Assembly: GCA_018433885.1 (NCBI GenBank)
Contig: JAHDQK010000026.1
Span: 1-50,594, forward strand
Direction: 5' to 3'
DNA length: 50,594 nucleotides
Source of the DNA: Candidatus Cloacimonadota bacterium
Lineage (GTDB): Bacteria; Cloacimonadota; Cloacimonadia; Cloacimonadales; Cloacimonadaceae
In this document: piece by piece, positions 1 through 8,799 of the stretch
Layout of the letters: each line of letters opens with the position of its first letter
Numbering within the stretch: the stretch's first letter is position 1
The notes under the pieces: model-generated
Seen by the model: only the letters and a program-made list of their open reading frames with translations
What the model was told of the DNA's origin: nothing
The model's database searches: none
Made by a program: the position numbers and the translations under genes

Positions 1-156
1 AGAGTAAAGCTCCGGATCTCTCATTGCCTTACTGAAGAACTCGGTTTTTTGTTCTTCAGTTGGTTCCACATTGTACTGAATAATTGACACTGGCGTTGAA
101 TATGCTGCTCCCCATATGAGAAGCCCCAGCAGAAATAAGGACAGCTTTCTCATCAT
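1..156 (-). CDS. N-terminal fragment of a secreted protein (runs off the window)
   Basis: An open frame begins at ATG 156 on the minus strand and is still open at base 1, so only the first 52 codons are visible. An excellent Shine-Dalgarno (AGGAGG) lies 5 nt before the ATG. The first ~20 residues (MMRKLSLFLLGLLIWGAAYS) are a typical signal peptide: basic start, hydrophobic core, small residues before a likely cleavage after AYS. The mature part is charged and rich in Glu/Lys. The family cannot be recognised from this piece. It is most likely an exported protein in the same direction as the next minus-strand genes. Confidence 0.6.
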   Translation of the reverse strand, partial: MMRKLSLFLLGLLIWGAAYSTPVSIIQYNVEPTEEQKTEFFSKAMRDPELYS

Positions 157-253
157 CTCAACCTCCTTAACTTTCTTGAAAATACCTACTTGTCTCAAGA
201 TATAGCTACTTTATATCAATATAGTTTAAGCTTGCTGTATATCCAAATTCGGA

Positions 254-1081
254 TTAAGGATTAAGCCAATCCCGATCCGGTCTGCAGATCAACCGTGCAT
301 CAATGTAAGCCATATCCATTGTCAGGATAGTTGATATCCTATAAATCTTCATGGATGCGTCTTTGTCTGCCACTAAAGCAAGATCAGCCTTGTTTTCATT
401 AGTTAAACAAAGTGGAAGGAGCAGCTGGATTTTACCATTGTACCAATGGGGTATGGCAACCTTGTAATTGCGCTTGATTTTCTCCCTCACAAGGTCTTTC
501 TGACCATTAAGGGCTGTAATTGCTAGTGTTCTGTTCTCACGTAATACCTCGGGAAGTCTCTCACTGTTATTATCAATGATGTGGGCAGTGTTGATTTCAA
601 TATCATACTTAACATCAAACACTAAATCGGTAGAGTCAGTGATATAGGTTGGAATTTCTGGGGTTTTACCGTAAGGTTTCAAATCCGATGAATAAGAATC
701 TACAAATTTATAGAATGACCAATCAGGCTTATCATTTTCGGTAGCGTTCTTTGTTTTATAGAATAGCGCGAAAATGTCCTTTTCATTTTGGGTTTGTAGA
801 CCAGTGTTAAAACAAGCATAATCAGGATCACTCGAATAGCATACCTTCCCTTGTTCAAGAGCTCTTAAAAAGGTATAATTGAGATAGTTGACTAGAATCG
901 GATAGTTTCTCCCTTCTTTTTTGAACTCCTGATTTATGAAATCCCAAGGTTCACTTTTCGCCATTCCCGATAAGTCTTGGTAAATGCAATCCCAAGTTTG
1001 TCCCTCTGGTGTCCAATATTGCGCAAAACACTCTTTGTTCGGTTGTTCGCGGTACAATCGAAACAATGATTTGTAACCCAT
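254..1081 (-). CDS. DUF3825-like protein
   Basis: A 275-residue soluble protein with no signal peptide or membrane segment. The motif FNTGLQT (about residues 92-98) followed by a short acidic stretch and IFALFYK resembles the conserved block of DUF3825 proteins; the C-terminal half has further blocks (WYNGKIQLLLPLCL) fitting the same family. Its biochemical function is unknown to me; the family is found in accessory regions, sometimes near nucleases or RNA-binding domains. It is the last of three minus-strand genes, 70 nt after the 72-residue protein. The family assignment is from memory of motif shape and is moderately secure. Confidence 0.6.
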   Translation of the reverse strand: MGYKSLFRLYREQPNKECFAQYWTPEGQTWDCIYQDLSGMAKSEPWDFINQEFKKEGRNYPILVNYLNYTFLRALEQGKVCYSSDPDYACFNTGLQTQNEKDIFALFYKTKNATENDKPDWSFYKFVDSYSSDLKPYGKTPEIPTYITDSTDLVFDVKYDIEINTAHIIDNNSERLPEVLRENRTLAITALNGQKDLVREKIKRNYKVAIPHWYNGKIQLLLPLCLTNENKADLALVADKDASMKIYRISTILTMDMAYIDARLICRPDRDWLNP

Positions 1082-1151
1082 ATAATTCTCCTTGATCGAT
1101 ATGTTCTATTGTCTGTTTCCAACTTTTAATAGGTAGGAAACCATTTTAGTG

Positions 1152-1370
1152 CTAAGATTCACGTTTAATGATCTCATCTAGTCTATTTCGATCTCGATTT
1201 GGATCCCCTTTGGACTCTGGCGTCGCTGACAATAAATTTGCTCTAAAAAATTCTAGTTGAAGACTGCTTCTGGATCTTTCATCAATAGCGGTGCTATTTT
1301 TGATATCTTCTTGTTTAAAGGACGAGCGTAAAGTGTAACTAACAAAGCTTCCTGCAAATGACGGGCACAT
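1152..1370 (-). CDS. small hypothetical protein between protease and DUF3825 gene
   Basis: A 72-residue, Ser/Arg-rich polypeptide with no recognisable domain. It begins 9 nt downstream of the protease stop codon, and an AGGAG ribosome binding site overlaps that stop codon at correct spacing from ATG 1370. Tight packing in the same direction and the good ribosome site are the reasons to call it. The C-terminal half is very polar (residues with PNRDRNRLDE). It could be a small partner of either neighbour. Confidence 0.45.
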   Translation of the reverse strand: MCPSFAGSFVSYTLRSSFKQEDIKNSTAIDERSRSSLQLEFFRANLLSATPESKGDPNRDRNRLDEIIKRES

Positions 1371-1379
1371 TGATATCTC

Positions 1380-2357
1380 CTATTCTTGAATCCAACAACC
1401 CTCTGTTGGCAAATTAGCGAAAGGATTGTTTGGATTATTGGTAACTACAGCTTTACCCTTTTGCATAAAACAATAATTATTTTGCCCTGTGCTCTCTAAA
1501 ATACAAAGCTTAAGATCATAATCATGTGACTGCTGTCCATTTATCAATGGTGATATGGGCATAAACGGAGTACTTAACTGAAGTTCATCGTGAAAATCAT
1601 CATAAAGTGATTTCAACATTTCATAGAGCGGATCATCTGGTTTTTCTATATTGAGTCGCAGAATATCTCTCGCCTCACGTCTATTTATCGTATAATCATG
1701 ACTACCAGAATCAGAACATAGAAAACTCACTACATTTGCTCTAACATCAAGATCTGTATATGAAAGTGATAAAAGTCTATCGGCTATACGCTTTATCTGC
1801 GAGTTCGTTTTGTGTACTTGTCCAAGTACTAATGGATGAATTTTATCAGCAAGTTGCTCTATCAGACGGGCTTTGTGAGCCTCGTTGATGATTTGCTTCG
1901 ATTCGAGCAACTGAAAATAAGCATTTACCTGTTCTACTGATACTGGGTAAGGCTCAGGAAGAAACTGAGATACAGGATTTAATGGGCAATTGTAACTTGG
2001 ATCAATAGGCCCCAAAGTTGCTTGTTTAGTCATAATGATCTCATCAGCCCCCAAGCAAATAATCGTCCCTGCACTATGACAATGAAATGGCACAATGACA
2101 GTAAACTTATTGCAAAAACTTCTTATGAGGTTAACGACACTCCATGCAGCCATTATATCGCCACCTCTAGTGTAAAGAATTAATGCAATATGATCTGTTA
2201 CCCCGATTTCATCTAGGACTTTAACAAAAAAAGGTAACACATCCCCGCTTAATTGTGCTTGAGCATTCTGCCTATCTCCAGTAACATAGGCAATTATTTT
2301 GCAGGCCAGTTTTTCTTCGATCCGCTTGTATATCTCTTTTCTAGAGACGCAGCTCAT
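1380..2357 (-). CDS. SDH/ClpP-fold serine protease family protein
   Basis: A 325-residue protein of the crotonase/ClpP fold, resembling the SDH (serine dehydrogenase proteinase) family. Visible signatures are the oxyanion-type loop LYTRGGD (about residue 62), the nucleophile motif CHSAGT (Ser near 95) and a GADEI..T..ATLGPIDPS block typical of the family's substrate groove. The C-terminal half is helical and ends in an unassigned domain. There is no signal peptide or membrane helix. AGGAG directly abuts ATG 2363 but is 6 nt from ATG 2357, so the second ATG is preferred. It heads a three-gene minus-strand group divergent from the BREX operon. Substrate unknown. Confidence 0.75.
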   Translation of the reverse strand: MSCVSRKEIYKRIEEKLACKIIAYVTGDRQNAQAQLSGDVLPFFVKVLDEIGVTDHIALILYTRGGDIMAAWSVVNLIRSFCNKFTVIVPFHCHSAGTIICLGADEIIMTKQATLGPIDPSYNCPLNPVSQFLPEPYPVSVEQVNAYFQLLESKQIINEAHKARLIEQLADKIHPLVLGQVHKTNSQIKRIADRLLSLSYTDLDVRANVVSFLCSDSGSHDYTINRREARDILRLNIEKPDDPLYEMLKSLYDDFHDELQLSTPFMPISPLINGQQSHDYDLKLCILESTGQNNYCFMQKGKAVVTNNPNNPFANLPTEGCWIQE

Positions 2358-2630
2358 ATCCATCTCCTGTTAGCAAGTCCTTAATAAATAGGACATTAAT
2401 TCCTTGGTTTTCATCAATTCTATTACAGAGAGCATGCTGATATCATATGGATTTTCGTCAATCAAAACTTTTCCTTGTGTTATTTATAAGCCAGTTCCCA
2501 AAAAACATGATTGCGAAGATTTAGGCATAAATCATCCATAATCTGAATTCAGGAAAGCGATTGTAAAAGTTAAAATTTCATTTTTCATTTAGAATCACTG
2601 CCAAGACTAAGGTCACTATAGATTTGGTTA

Positions 2631-2658
2631 TTGACAATTTAATCCCTCTCTTTATACT
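2631..2658 (+). promoter_or_regulatory. sigma70-type promoter of the BREX operon
   Basis: A perfect -35 TTGACA (2631-2636) is followed after 16 bp by TATACT (2653-2658), a one-mismatch -10. Transcription would start near 2665, giving a leader of about 75 nt before the HTH gene. It is the only strong promoter seen for the ~19.5 kb operon. Confidence 0.75.
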
Positions 2659-2705
2659 GGTTTTATTCCAATTTGATCCCATTTTGTACCATTTCTGATG
2701 GGGTC

Positions 2706-2727
2706 TCCAGATACGATGGAATCTGGA
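2706..2727 (+). promoter_or_regulatory. inverted repeat in the BREX leader, next to the ribosome site
   Basis: TCCAGAT (2706-2712) and ATCTGGA (2721-2727) form a 7-bp inverted repeat with an 8-nt loop. The right arm touches the AAAGGAG ribosome site of the HTH gene. It could be an operator for that HTH protein (autoregulation) or an mRNA hairpin masking the ribosome site. Both are inference. Confidence 0.45.
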
Positions 2728-2740
2728 AAGGAGTAGAATT

Positions 2741-2932
2741 ATGGAAGACAGATGGCTTTCAGTTGACGAGATCAGTATTTATCTTGGGGTAACAAGGGAA
2801 ACTGTGTATAAATGGCTTAGCGAGAAAAAACTACCAGCACATAAGGTGGGTAGGCTATGGAAGTTTAAAAAGGAGGACGTGGACCTGTGGGTAAAGAAAC
2901 AGGCAAAAACAATCGGCAATCCCAAGAAGTGA
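2741..2932 (+). CDS. excisionase/MerR-type helix-turn-helix protein
   Basis: A 63-residue protein that is almost entirely one HTH_17 (AlpA/Xis-like winged helix) domain: WLSVDEISIYLGVTRETVY, then KWLSEKKLPAHKVGRLWKF and an acidic EDVDLWV helix. Such proteins bind DNA as small regulators or recombination directionality factors. GGAG lies 8 nt upstream of ATG. As first gene of the BREX operon, just after a hairpin/operator, it is probably the operon's regulator; no integrase is nearby to suggest an excisionase role. It is not the WYL-type BrxR regulator described for some BREX loci. Confidence 0.8.
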   Translation: MEDRWLSVDEISIYLGVTRETVYKWLSEKKLPAHKVGRLWKFKKEDVDLWVKKQAKTIGNPKK

Positions 2933-3522
2933 ACAACTACAGCTTCGGTTTCACCGCTGCAGCTCTGCTCTACCGCGATTCCGTGCTGCTGGCTCAACTG
3001 TATCTGGAATATAGAGACTGGAATGCGGTCAAGGATGCTGTAATCAAGGACAACCTCCTGCAGATAAGAACACTGGCAGCGCAGAAGAGGATCTATTCTG
3101 AAGCCTATACCAGAGTTAAGCAACTATCTGAAGAAGCGATGGAGATTTTGGCAAACGGAAGCAGGGAAGAGCAGTGTCAGATCATCTGGTATGCCATCTG
3201 CATGAAATACGATTTTGTTAGAGAGTTCGCACTTGAGGTCTTGGCTGAGAAAGTGAAACGGCACGAATTTGATGTCAATATCTCTGATTTCAATCTCTAT
3301 TACAACACCAAGGCAGAACTCCACGAAAAATTGGCAGGCATCGCTGAGGGAAGCAGAAAAAAGCTTCAGACCAATCTATTCAGAATGCTGGTTAGCTCTG
3401 GGATCACAGATTCGGAAATGAAACTGCGGCTGTTGATCGTGAGTCCCAGAGTGCGAGAACTGATCATCAAGGAAGGGGTTCTAACTCCCGCTATCTTTCC
3501 TTCTGTGGTAATGGGTTACTGA
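2929..3522 (+). CDS. brxA: BREX protein BrxA (DUF1819)
   Basis: A 197-residue helical protein matching the BrxA/DUF1819 family in length, position and N-terminal pattern (FGFTAAALLYRDSVLLAQLY). BrxA is a small DNA-binding component of type 1 BREX, a phage-resistance system that methylates host DNA and blocks phage replication. The frame is open from GTG 2887, but GTG 2929 overlaps the HTH gene's stop as GTGA (4 nt) and places the family motif at the N-terminus, so it is preferred. No clear Shine-Dalgarno is present, which suggests translational coupling to the HTH gene. Confidence 0.85.
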   Translation: MNNYSFGFTAAALLYRDSVLLAQLYLEYRDWNAVKDAVIKDNLLQIRTLAAQKRIYSEAYTRVKQLSEEAMEILANGSREEQCQIIWYAICMKYDFVREFALEVLAEKVKRHEFDVNISDFNLYYNTKAELHEKLAGIAEGSRKKLQTNLFRMLVSSGITDSEMKLRLLIVSPRVRELIIKEGVLTPAIFPSVVMGY

Positions 3523-3523
3523 T

Positions 3524-4132
3524 ATGGCGATCATCAACGAATATCACGAAGCCCACGTCCGTTTTGAGCATCTGCTCAAGCTCATGTGCAGCAGAAAGTT
3601 CCTCGATATGACCGGACCTTCGAACGATATACCCTATTACATCTGCCCTTTTCGGGTGGAAGAGACCATCCAGGTATACCAGCACATCGGGCAGCTAAAA
3701 GGTGCTCTGGAACTCAAGCAAATCAAAGTATTGGACATTAACCTGTATCGGCTTTGCATTGAGCACTTTAGCGCCCTTGGAGTACTGGATGGATTTATTG
3801 CTGATGAAACCAGGACGCCGAGGAATGTTTTCTTCGAATCGATCTCAGGTTTGACTGATACCGAGGAGTTTATCTGCCCCTTGATAATTGAGAAGATAAA
3901 CAGAGATATACCCGACATCATCTTTATTACCGGCGTTGGAGAAGTCTATCCCTACATAAGATCACACAAGATACTATCCACAATGGAAAGCAAATTTACT
4001 GAGAAACCCTTGGTTCTTTTCTTTCCGGGTAAATATGAAACTGACAATGTGAAGGGTTCTAACCTAACCCTATTTGGCATCCTCGACGATAAATACTACC
4101 GGGCTTTCAATATCTATCACTGCGAGCCTTGA
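3524..4132 (+). CDS. brxB: BREX protein BrxB (DUF1788)
   Basis: A 202-residue protein of the BrxB/DUF1788 family. Supporting features are its length, its place between brxA and brxC, and the conserved C-terminal stretch with LVLFFPGKYE followed by a short LTLFGILDD...YYRAF ending. It starts one base after the brxA stop, so translation is probably coupled. BrxB is an essential small component of type 1 BREX with no known enzymatic activity. Confidence 0.85.
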   Translation: MAIINEYHEAHVRFEHLLKLMCSRKFLDMTGPSNDIPYYICPFRVEETIQVYQHIGQLKGALELKQIKVLDINLYRLCIEHFSALGVLDGFIADETRTPRNVFFESISGLTDTEEFICPLIIEKINRDIPDIIFITGVGEVYPYIRSHKILSTMESKFTEKPLVLFFPGKYETDNVKGSNLTLFGILDDKYYRAFNIYHCEP

Positions 4133-4145
4133 AGAGGGAGATCTA

Positions 4146-7100
4146 ATGCAAATCAAAGAATTGTTCCAAAAAGATATCGAACGTAAGATCGCCGGAGTCA
4201 TAATGGCAGATGACGATCGTAATATCCAAACAGAGATTGACGAGTATGTGTTAACGCATGAGATCAAATCACAACTGGATAAGCTACTGGAATCATACAT
4301 CAATAATGATAGCCTGCCGGGGGTATGGATATCCGGTTTCTTTGGTACAGGTAAATCTCACTTGCTAAAGATGATTTCCCTGCTCTTGGAGGGTTGGCAT
4401 CATGATGACTTTCATATAGCTGATGTTATGATGCAAAAGTGCGATGATGACAAGATTCTGAAAGCAAATATCGGCAAAGTAAAATCAATTCCCGCTCAGA
4501 GCATTCTCTTCAATATCGATCAGAAAGCTGATACCGGGACCCCAAAAGGGACTGATGCCATCCTGAACGTGTTTGTGAAGGTGTTCAATGATGCCTGTGG
4601 TTATTATGGGAAACATGCCTACATCGCCAAATTCGAACGTGATCTGGATCGAGAAGGTCTCTTGGAGGCATTCAAAACTGAGTATCAAAAGATCTCTGGC
4701 AAAGACTGGAAAGTTGGAAGAGCGATGGCTACAATGGAAGATCACAATGTATCCAAAGCCTATGCAAAGATCAAGAATGCCCCTGAGGGAAGCTTCAATT
4801 CTCTGCTGAGTAACTTGTCCTATAATTACAAGGTTTCAATAGAGGACTTTACCAACGATGTTGCTGAATATATCGCTAAAAAGGGCAAGGACTTTCGCCT
4901 GATTTTCTGCGTGGACGAGATCGGGCAATTCATAGCTGACAATACGAAACTAATGCTAAATCTTCAGACCATCTCAGAAAGCTTCTATTCGGTATGCAAG
5001 GGTAAGGCATGGATCATGGTAACCTCGCAATCTGATTTGGAAACAGTAGTAGGGCAATTGAAGCAATCCCAGAGCACAGAATATGGAAGAATCACTGCAA
5101 GATTCCCCATCAAACTCAATCTGGGAGGAGCCAACGTGGAAGAGGTAATTCAAAAGAGGCTCTTACTCAAGAAGAAAGAGCATGAAACAGAACTTCTTAA
5201 GCTCTATCATAAGCATGAGAATAGCATGCGCACTTTATTCCACTTCACCGATGGTGCCAGAACTTATAGAACTTTTCGTGATTCAGAGGATTTTATCGGT
5301 TCCTATCCATTCATACCATATCAGTCGTTTCTCCTTCAATCTGCCTTTATATCGCTCTCGGAGCATGACGCCTTCCCCGGTAAATATACGTCAGTAGGCG
5401 CCAGAAGCTTGCTCTCCATCTTCCAGTTTGTCTTGATCCAAGTTGCAAATGAAGGGGTCGGAGGCATTGCCGGATTTGATCTGATGTATGACGGTTTGAA
5501 GCCCATGGTCAAGCCCCATCTGCTACATACTATACAAACAGCTGAGGCCTCGATAACTGATGCTTTTGCCCTTCGAATCCTGAAAACCCTGTTTATCCTC
5601 AAATACGTAAAGGACTTCAAAGCTACCATCCGCAATATCCGCATCCTGCTTCTGGAAGACCTGCAAACAGATCCAGAAACCTTGAATGAAAAAATCAAGC
5701 AAGCCCTTGACTTACTGGAGCGTGAGACCTACATTGAACGTAACGGAGAGGAGTATTCCTACCTTACCAGTGACGAGAAGACCATTGAACAGCAGATCAA
5801 AAACACACAGATCGAGGATTCCGCGATCTCGGATGAACTCGATAAGCTGATGTTTGGCTACAACGACTTTTTGAAAGCCAAGATCCGCCATATTGAAAGT
5901 GATCAAGACTTTGCTTATTCCCGAAAGGTAGACGACAGGACTTATGGCAAGTCCCAAGAATTGACTATCCAGCTTATCACACCAAATTACCAATATTACG
6001 ATAACGAGATCCAACTCAAGGCAAACTCGATGGGTAAGGCAGAATTACTAATCGTACTTCCTGCCGATAACCGTTTTTGGGAGGATCTAGCCCTGTATAA
6101 AAAAACCGACAAATACTGTTCCCAACAGGCCATGACTTCGATCAGCGATAGCACCAGATTGATAGTGGCAGCCAAACAACAGCAAAACACGTCCCGGATG
6201 AGGGCTATCAAAAAACGCTTCAATGAACTGATCTCCGGCTCCAAACTGATCCTGAGGGGTGACCTGTTTAATGCCAGAAGCTCGGAAGTCGTAGCAAAGG
6301 TAAACGAGGCTGCACAAGCCCTGATCTCCCGGAGTTATCCCAATCTGGCTATGATCAAAACCGTGAAGGATCAGGACTTTGGCACGGTGATCCTGAACCC
6401 CCAACTAAACCTGGATGAACTGGTGGAGCTCAATGAAGCAGAGAGGGATATGCTGGGTACCATTAACCTGGCTCAAGGTAACACCCAAAAACTCAGCCTG
6501 TCTACGCTGCTTATCAAATACTCCAAAAATCCCTATGGCTGGAGCGAATCTGCCTGCCTCTACATACTTGCCAGGTTAATCTCACTGGGTAAAGCAGAGG
6601 TTTTCGCTCAGGGCAGAGTGCTGGAAAAGGCAGAATTGGTAAGGGAACTAAGGCAAAAGGGCAAATATGCTTCACTCATCATCCAGCCCCAAGCGGAGAT
6701 TTCCCAGGCTGACTTCCTTCACCTCAAGAAAACTGCCGAAGAACTGATGGGACATCCAGCCACGAGTAAAGACGCCAAAGACCTGATCAAAGAACTGAAA
6801 GAAGCTCTAAAAACAGAGGCGGACATACTGGACGCTTACCTGCTTAAAAAAGATGTGTATCGTTTTCTGGAGTCCTTGGAGGATGCGATAAAAGAGTATC
6901 GGGAGATTTCTGCGAAACCCGTTTCCTGGTTCTTTAATGAGTTTAAAGTGCAGGAAGCCGCAATCCTAAGACAAAAGCATGATCTGATAGATCCCATCAA
7001 ACGGTTTATGGAAAGCCCTCAAGCAGACATCTACAATAGTATATTCGCTTTTCTAAGGGACAATAAGCCCAATCTTAGCAGTTTGGATCAAGAGGCAGTG

Positions 7101-7604
7101 GCAGCCCTCCAAACCCTCATGGCGGATGAGAAAGTGTATATTGGAGGTAAAATCAAAGATGCCAAAGCCAAACTTGGGCTCCTGGAAGACCAGCTCAAAC
7201 GCATCCTCAAACAAGCAAAAGAGAAGGCTCTGGCTGAGATAAAACCCCTTTATGAATCACTTAAAACCAAAGCTGTGGGTAAGCAGGAGATTTTGAATAA
7301 GATCGAAACCGCTTATCAGAAAGTATCGACATCGATCTCACAAGAGACTATGATCCCGATGATCGTTTCACATTTGGCGGATTTCGCGGATCGCACCTAT
7401 TTGGATTTGCTGAATGAAATAGAACTTGTGCATACACCTGAAAGTGGAGGCAAACCCAGATCCAAGATCATTAATGCCAAGAATCTAAGGCCCCGGTTTG
7501 CTAAAGAGATTATTGAGTCCGATTCTGATCTGGAGGAGTATCTCAAATCCCTAAAAGAGGCCTTTCTGAACGAACTTGGCAAAGGCAACAGGATTAGGGT
7601 TTAG
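4146..7604 (+). CDS. brxC: BREX ATPase BrxC
   Basis: A 1152-residue P-loop ATPase. The Walker A motif GFFGTGKSH is at about residues 64-72 and the Walker B-like block IFCVDEIGQ near residue 255. The long helical C-terminal half (900-1150) fits the ~1200-residue BrxC/PglY family. BrxC is thought to power the BREX complex with PglX and PglZ. ATG 4146 (MQIKELFQKD) is chosen because GAGGGAG lies just upstream; the 24 codons of open frame before it overlap brxB. The stop codon TAG is the first part of a TTAGGTG repeat array. Confidence 0.9.
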   Translation: MQIKELFQKDIERKIAGVIMADDDRNIQTEIDEYVLTHEIKSQLDKLLESYINNDSLPGVWISGFFGTGKSHLLKMISLLLEGWHHDDFHIADVMMQKCDDDKILKANIGKVKSIPAQSILFNIDQKADTGTPKGTDAILNVFVKVFNDACGYYGKHAYIAKFERDLDREGLLEAFKTEYQKISGKDWKVGRAMATMEDHNVSKAYAKIKNAPEGSFNSLLSNLSYNYKVSIEDFTNDVAEYIAKKGKDFRLIFCVDEIGQFIADNTKLMLNLQTISESFYSVCKGKAWIMVTSQSDLETVVGQLKQSQSTEYGRITARFPIKLNLGGANVEEVIQKRLLLKKKEHETELLKLYHKHENSMRTLFHFTDGARTYRTFRDSEDFIGSYPFIPYQSFLLQSAFISLSEHDAFPGKYTSVGARSLLSIFQFVLIQVANEGVGGIAGFDLMYDGLKPMVKPHLLHTIQTAEASITDAFALRILKTLFILKYVKDFKATIRNIRILLLEDLQTDPETLNEKIKQALDLLERETYIERNGEEYSYLTSDEKTIEQQIKNTQIEDSAISDELDKLMFGYNDFLKAKIRHIESDQDFAYSRKVDDRTYGKSQELTIQLITPNYQYYDNEIQLKANSMGKAELLIVLPADNRFWEDLALYKKTDKYCSQQAMTSISDSTRLIVAAKQQQNTSRMRAIKKRFNELISGSKLILRGDLFNARSSEVVAKVNEAAQALISRSYPNLAMIKTVKDQDFGTVILNPQLNLDELVELNEAERDMLGTINLAQGNTQKLSLSTLLIKYSKNPYGWSESACLYILARLISLGKAEVFAQGRVLEKAELVRELRQKGKYASLIIQPQAEISQADFLHLKKTAEELMGHPATSKDAKDLIKELKEALKTEADILDAYLLKKDVYRFLESLEDAIKEYREISAKPVSWFFNEFKVQEAAILRQKHDLIDPIKRFMESPQADIYNSIFAFLRDNKPNLSSLDQEAVAALQTLMADEKVYIGGKIKDAKAKLGLLEDQLKRILKQAKEKALAEIKPLYESLKTKAVGKQEILNKIETAYQKVSTSISQETMIPMIVSHLADFADRTYLDLLNEIELVHTPESGGKPRSKIINAKNLRPRFAKEIIESDSDLEEYLKSLKEAFLNELGKGNRIRV

Positions 7605-7640
7605 GTGTTAGGTTTTAGGTGTTAGGTGTTAGGTGTTAGG
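7591..7640 (+). repeat. TTAGGTG heptamer array at the brxC/DUF1016 junction
   Basis: Five or so TTAGGTG-like units (one variant TTAGGTTT) run from the last brxC codons to the AGGAG ribosome site of the next gene. The brxC stop codon TAG lies in the first full unit, and the last unit contributes part of the following Shine-Dalgarno (TTAGGAG). Confidence 0.9.
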
Positions 7641-7647
7641 AGATATG

Positions 7648-8799
7648 ATGAGTGATAGAGATAGAGCCAAGCTGGAGTTCTCGGGTTTGGTCGAGAAGAT
7701 TCAGAGTATACACCATGAGTTAAAAAGATCAGCACTAAGGTCAGTAAATACTATGCTCACCATACGCAACTGGCTGATAGGATACTATATTACTAACTAT
7801 GAAATGCAAGGCGCAGATCGCGCTCAGTATGGTGAGCGACTTATGGATTCGATCTCCCTCGAACTACAGCGTCTCAAAGTCCCTCGCTCTGCCAAACGCG
7901 AATTACAGAGGTTCTGCCAGTTTTATCGCACTTATCCGCTGATTGTGCGTTCACTGAACGCAGAATTGGGCAAAGTGGTCTGGGGTGATATCAAGCCAGA
8001 GATCACTGTAACTGCGGACTCTTCAGTGTTTTCACCAAAAGTGCGTTCAGTGAACGCACAATTGGCAAAACTCTCAAGCCGGCTATTAAACAACCTGTCA
8101 TATGCTCACTTTGAAATTCTGATAACCATAGAGGATGAGCTCAAGCGCCGATTCTACGAGTTGGAATGCCTTAAAGCCAATTGGTCGGTCCGCGAACTTC
8201 GCAGGCAAGTCTATTCCCTCTTCTATGAGAGAACTGCTCTGTCCAGGGATAAGGATAAGCTGGCTGAGCTTGCAAATGCAGAATCTGAAAGCTTTGACCC
8301 CGTTTTAACGATCCGAGATCCCTATGTGTTTGAGTTTTTGGGAGTAAAATCCGATAGTTTGCTAAGTGAATCCGATCTTGAAGATCAGCTTCTGGATAAC
8401 TTACAGGAATTCCTCCTGGAATTGGGACACGGCTTTTGTTTTGAAGCACGTCAGAAGCGAATTCTGATCGGAGACACTCAGTTCTACATCGATCTGGTCT
8501 TTTACCACCGGGTCCTCAAATGCCATGTCTTGATCGAACTCAAGGTGGCTGAATTCAACCATGAAAACATTGGCCAGCTCAATACTTACGTTAGCTGGTA
8601 CCGGACAAATGAAATGCGAGAGGGAGACAACCCTCCCGTCGGCATACTGCTCTGCACAGGCAAGGACAGCACCCTTGTGGAATATGCCCTGGCAGGCATG
8701 GACAACAATCTCTTCGTCTCCAAATACCTCCTGGAACTGCCTTCCAAAGAAGAAATGCAAGCCTTCCTCGAGAAATCTCTGAAACAGGAACTACTATGA
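7648..8799 (+). CDS. DUF1016 (YhcG-type) PD-(D/E)xK nuclease-like protein
   Basis: A 383-residue protein with an N-terminal helical DUF1016_N domain (about 10-170) and a C-terminal PD-(D/E)xK domain (about 230-350). The nuclease core shows FYIDLVFYH, then HVLIELKV with the D...ExK spacing, and IGQLNTYVSWY behind it. Such proteins occur near restriction-modification and BREX genes; a DNA-cleaving role is inferred. The AGGAG at the edge of the repeat array is 5 nt from ATG 7648, so this start is preferred over 7645 or GTG 7633. The gene's TGA overlaps the pglX ATG (ATGA). The linker at ~100-142 carries two palindromic repeats encoding VRS(L/V)NA. Confidence 0.85.
   Translation: MSDRDRAKLEFSGLVEKIQSIHHELKRSALRSVNTMLTIRNWLIGYYITNYEMQGADRAQYGERLMDSISLELQRLKVPRSAKRELQRFCQFYRTYPLIVRSLNAELGKVVWGDIKPEITVTADSSVFSPKVRSVNAQLAKLSSRLLNNLSYAHFEILITIEDELKRRFYELECLKANWSVRELRRQVYSLFYERTALSRDKDKLAELANAESESFDPVLTIRDPYVFEFLGVKSDSLLSESDLEDQLLDNLQEFLLELGHGFCFEARQKRILIGDTQFYIDLVFYHRVLKCHVLIELKVAEFNHENIGQLNTYVSWYRTNEMREGDNPPVGILLCTGKDSTLVEYALAGMDNNLFVSKYLLELPSKEEMQAFLEKSLKQELL
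7945..8069 (+). repeat. two palindromic direct repeats inside the DUF1016 gene
   Basis: A near-palindrome GTGCGTTCACTGAACGCA (7945-7962) with trailing GAATTGGGCAAA recurs at 8041-8069 as GTGCGTTCAGTGAACGCAC plus AATTGGCAAA. Each has ~9-bp arms. Both are read in the same frame (VRSLNAELGK, VRSVNAQLAK) and lie in the linker between the two halves of the N-terminal domain. Confidence 0.75.

Larger units (their letters stand above)
2358..2740. other. divergent intergenic region upstream of the BREX operon
   Basis: About 380 AT-rich bases separate the minus-strand protease gene from the BREX operon. It holds the plus-strand promoter and the leader hairpin listed separately. A short inverted repeat (GTCC...GGAC, about 2377-2394) lies just upstream of the protease start and could be an operator, but this is weak. 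No coding frame is convincing here. Confidence 0.6.

Noticed and set aside
2887-2928. Longer BrxA start at GTG 2887
   Set aside because: It would overlap the HTH gene by 46 nt; GTG 2929 gives the usual 4-nt overlap and matches the family N-terminus.
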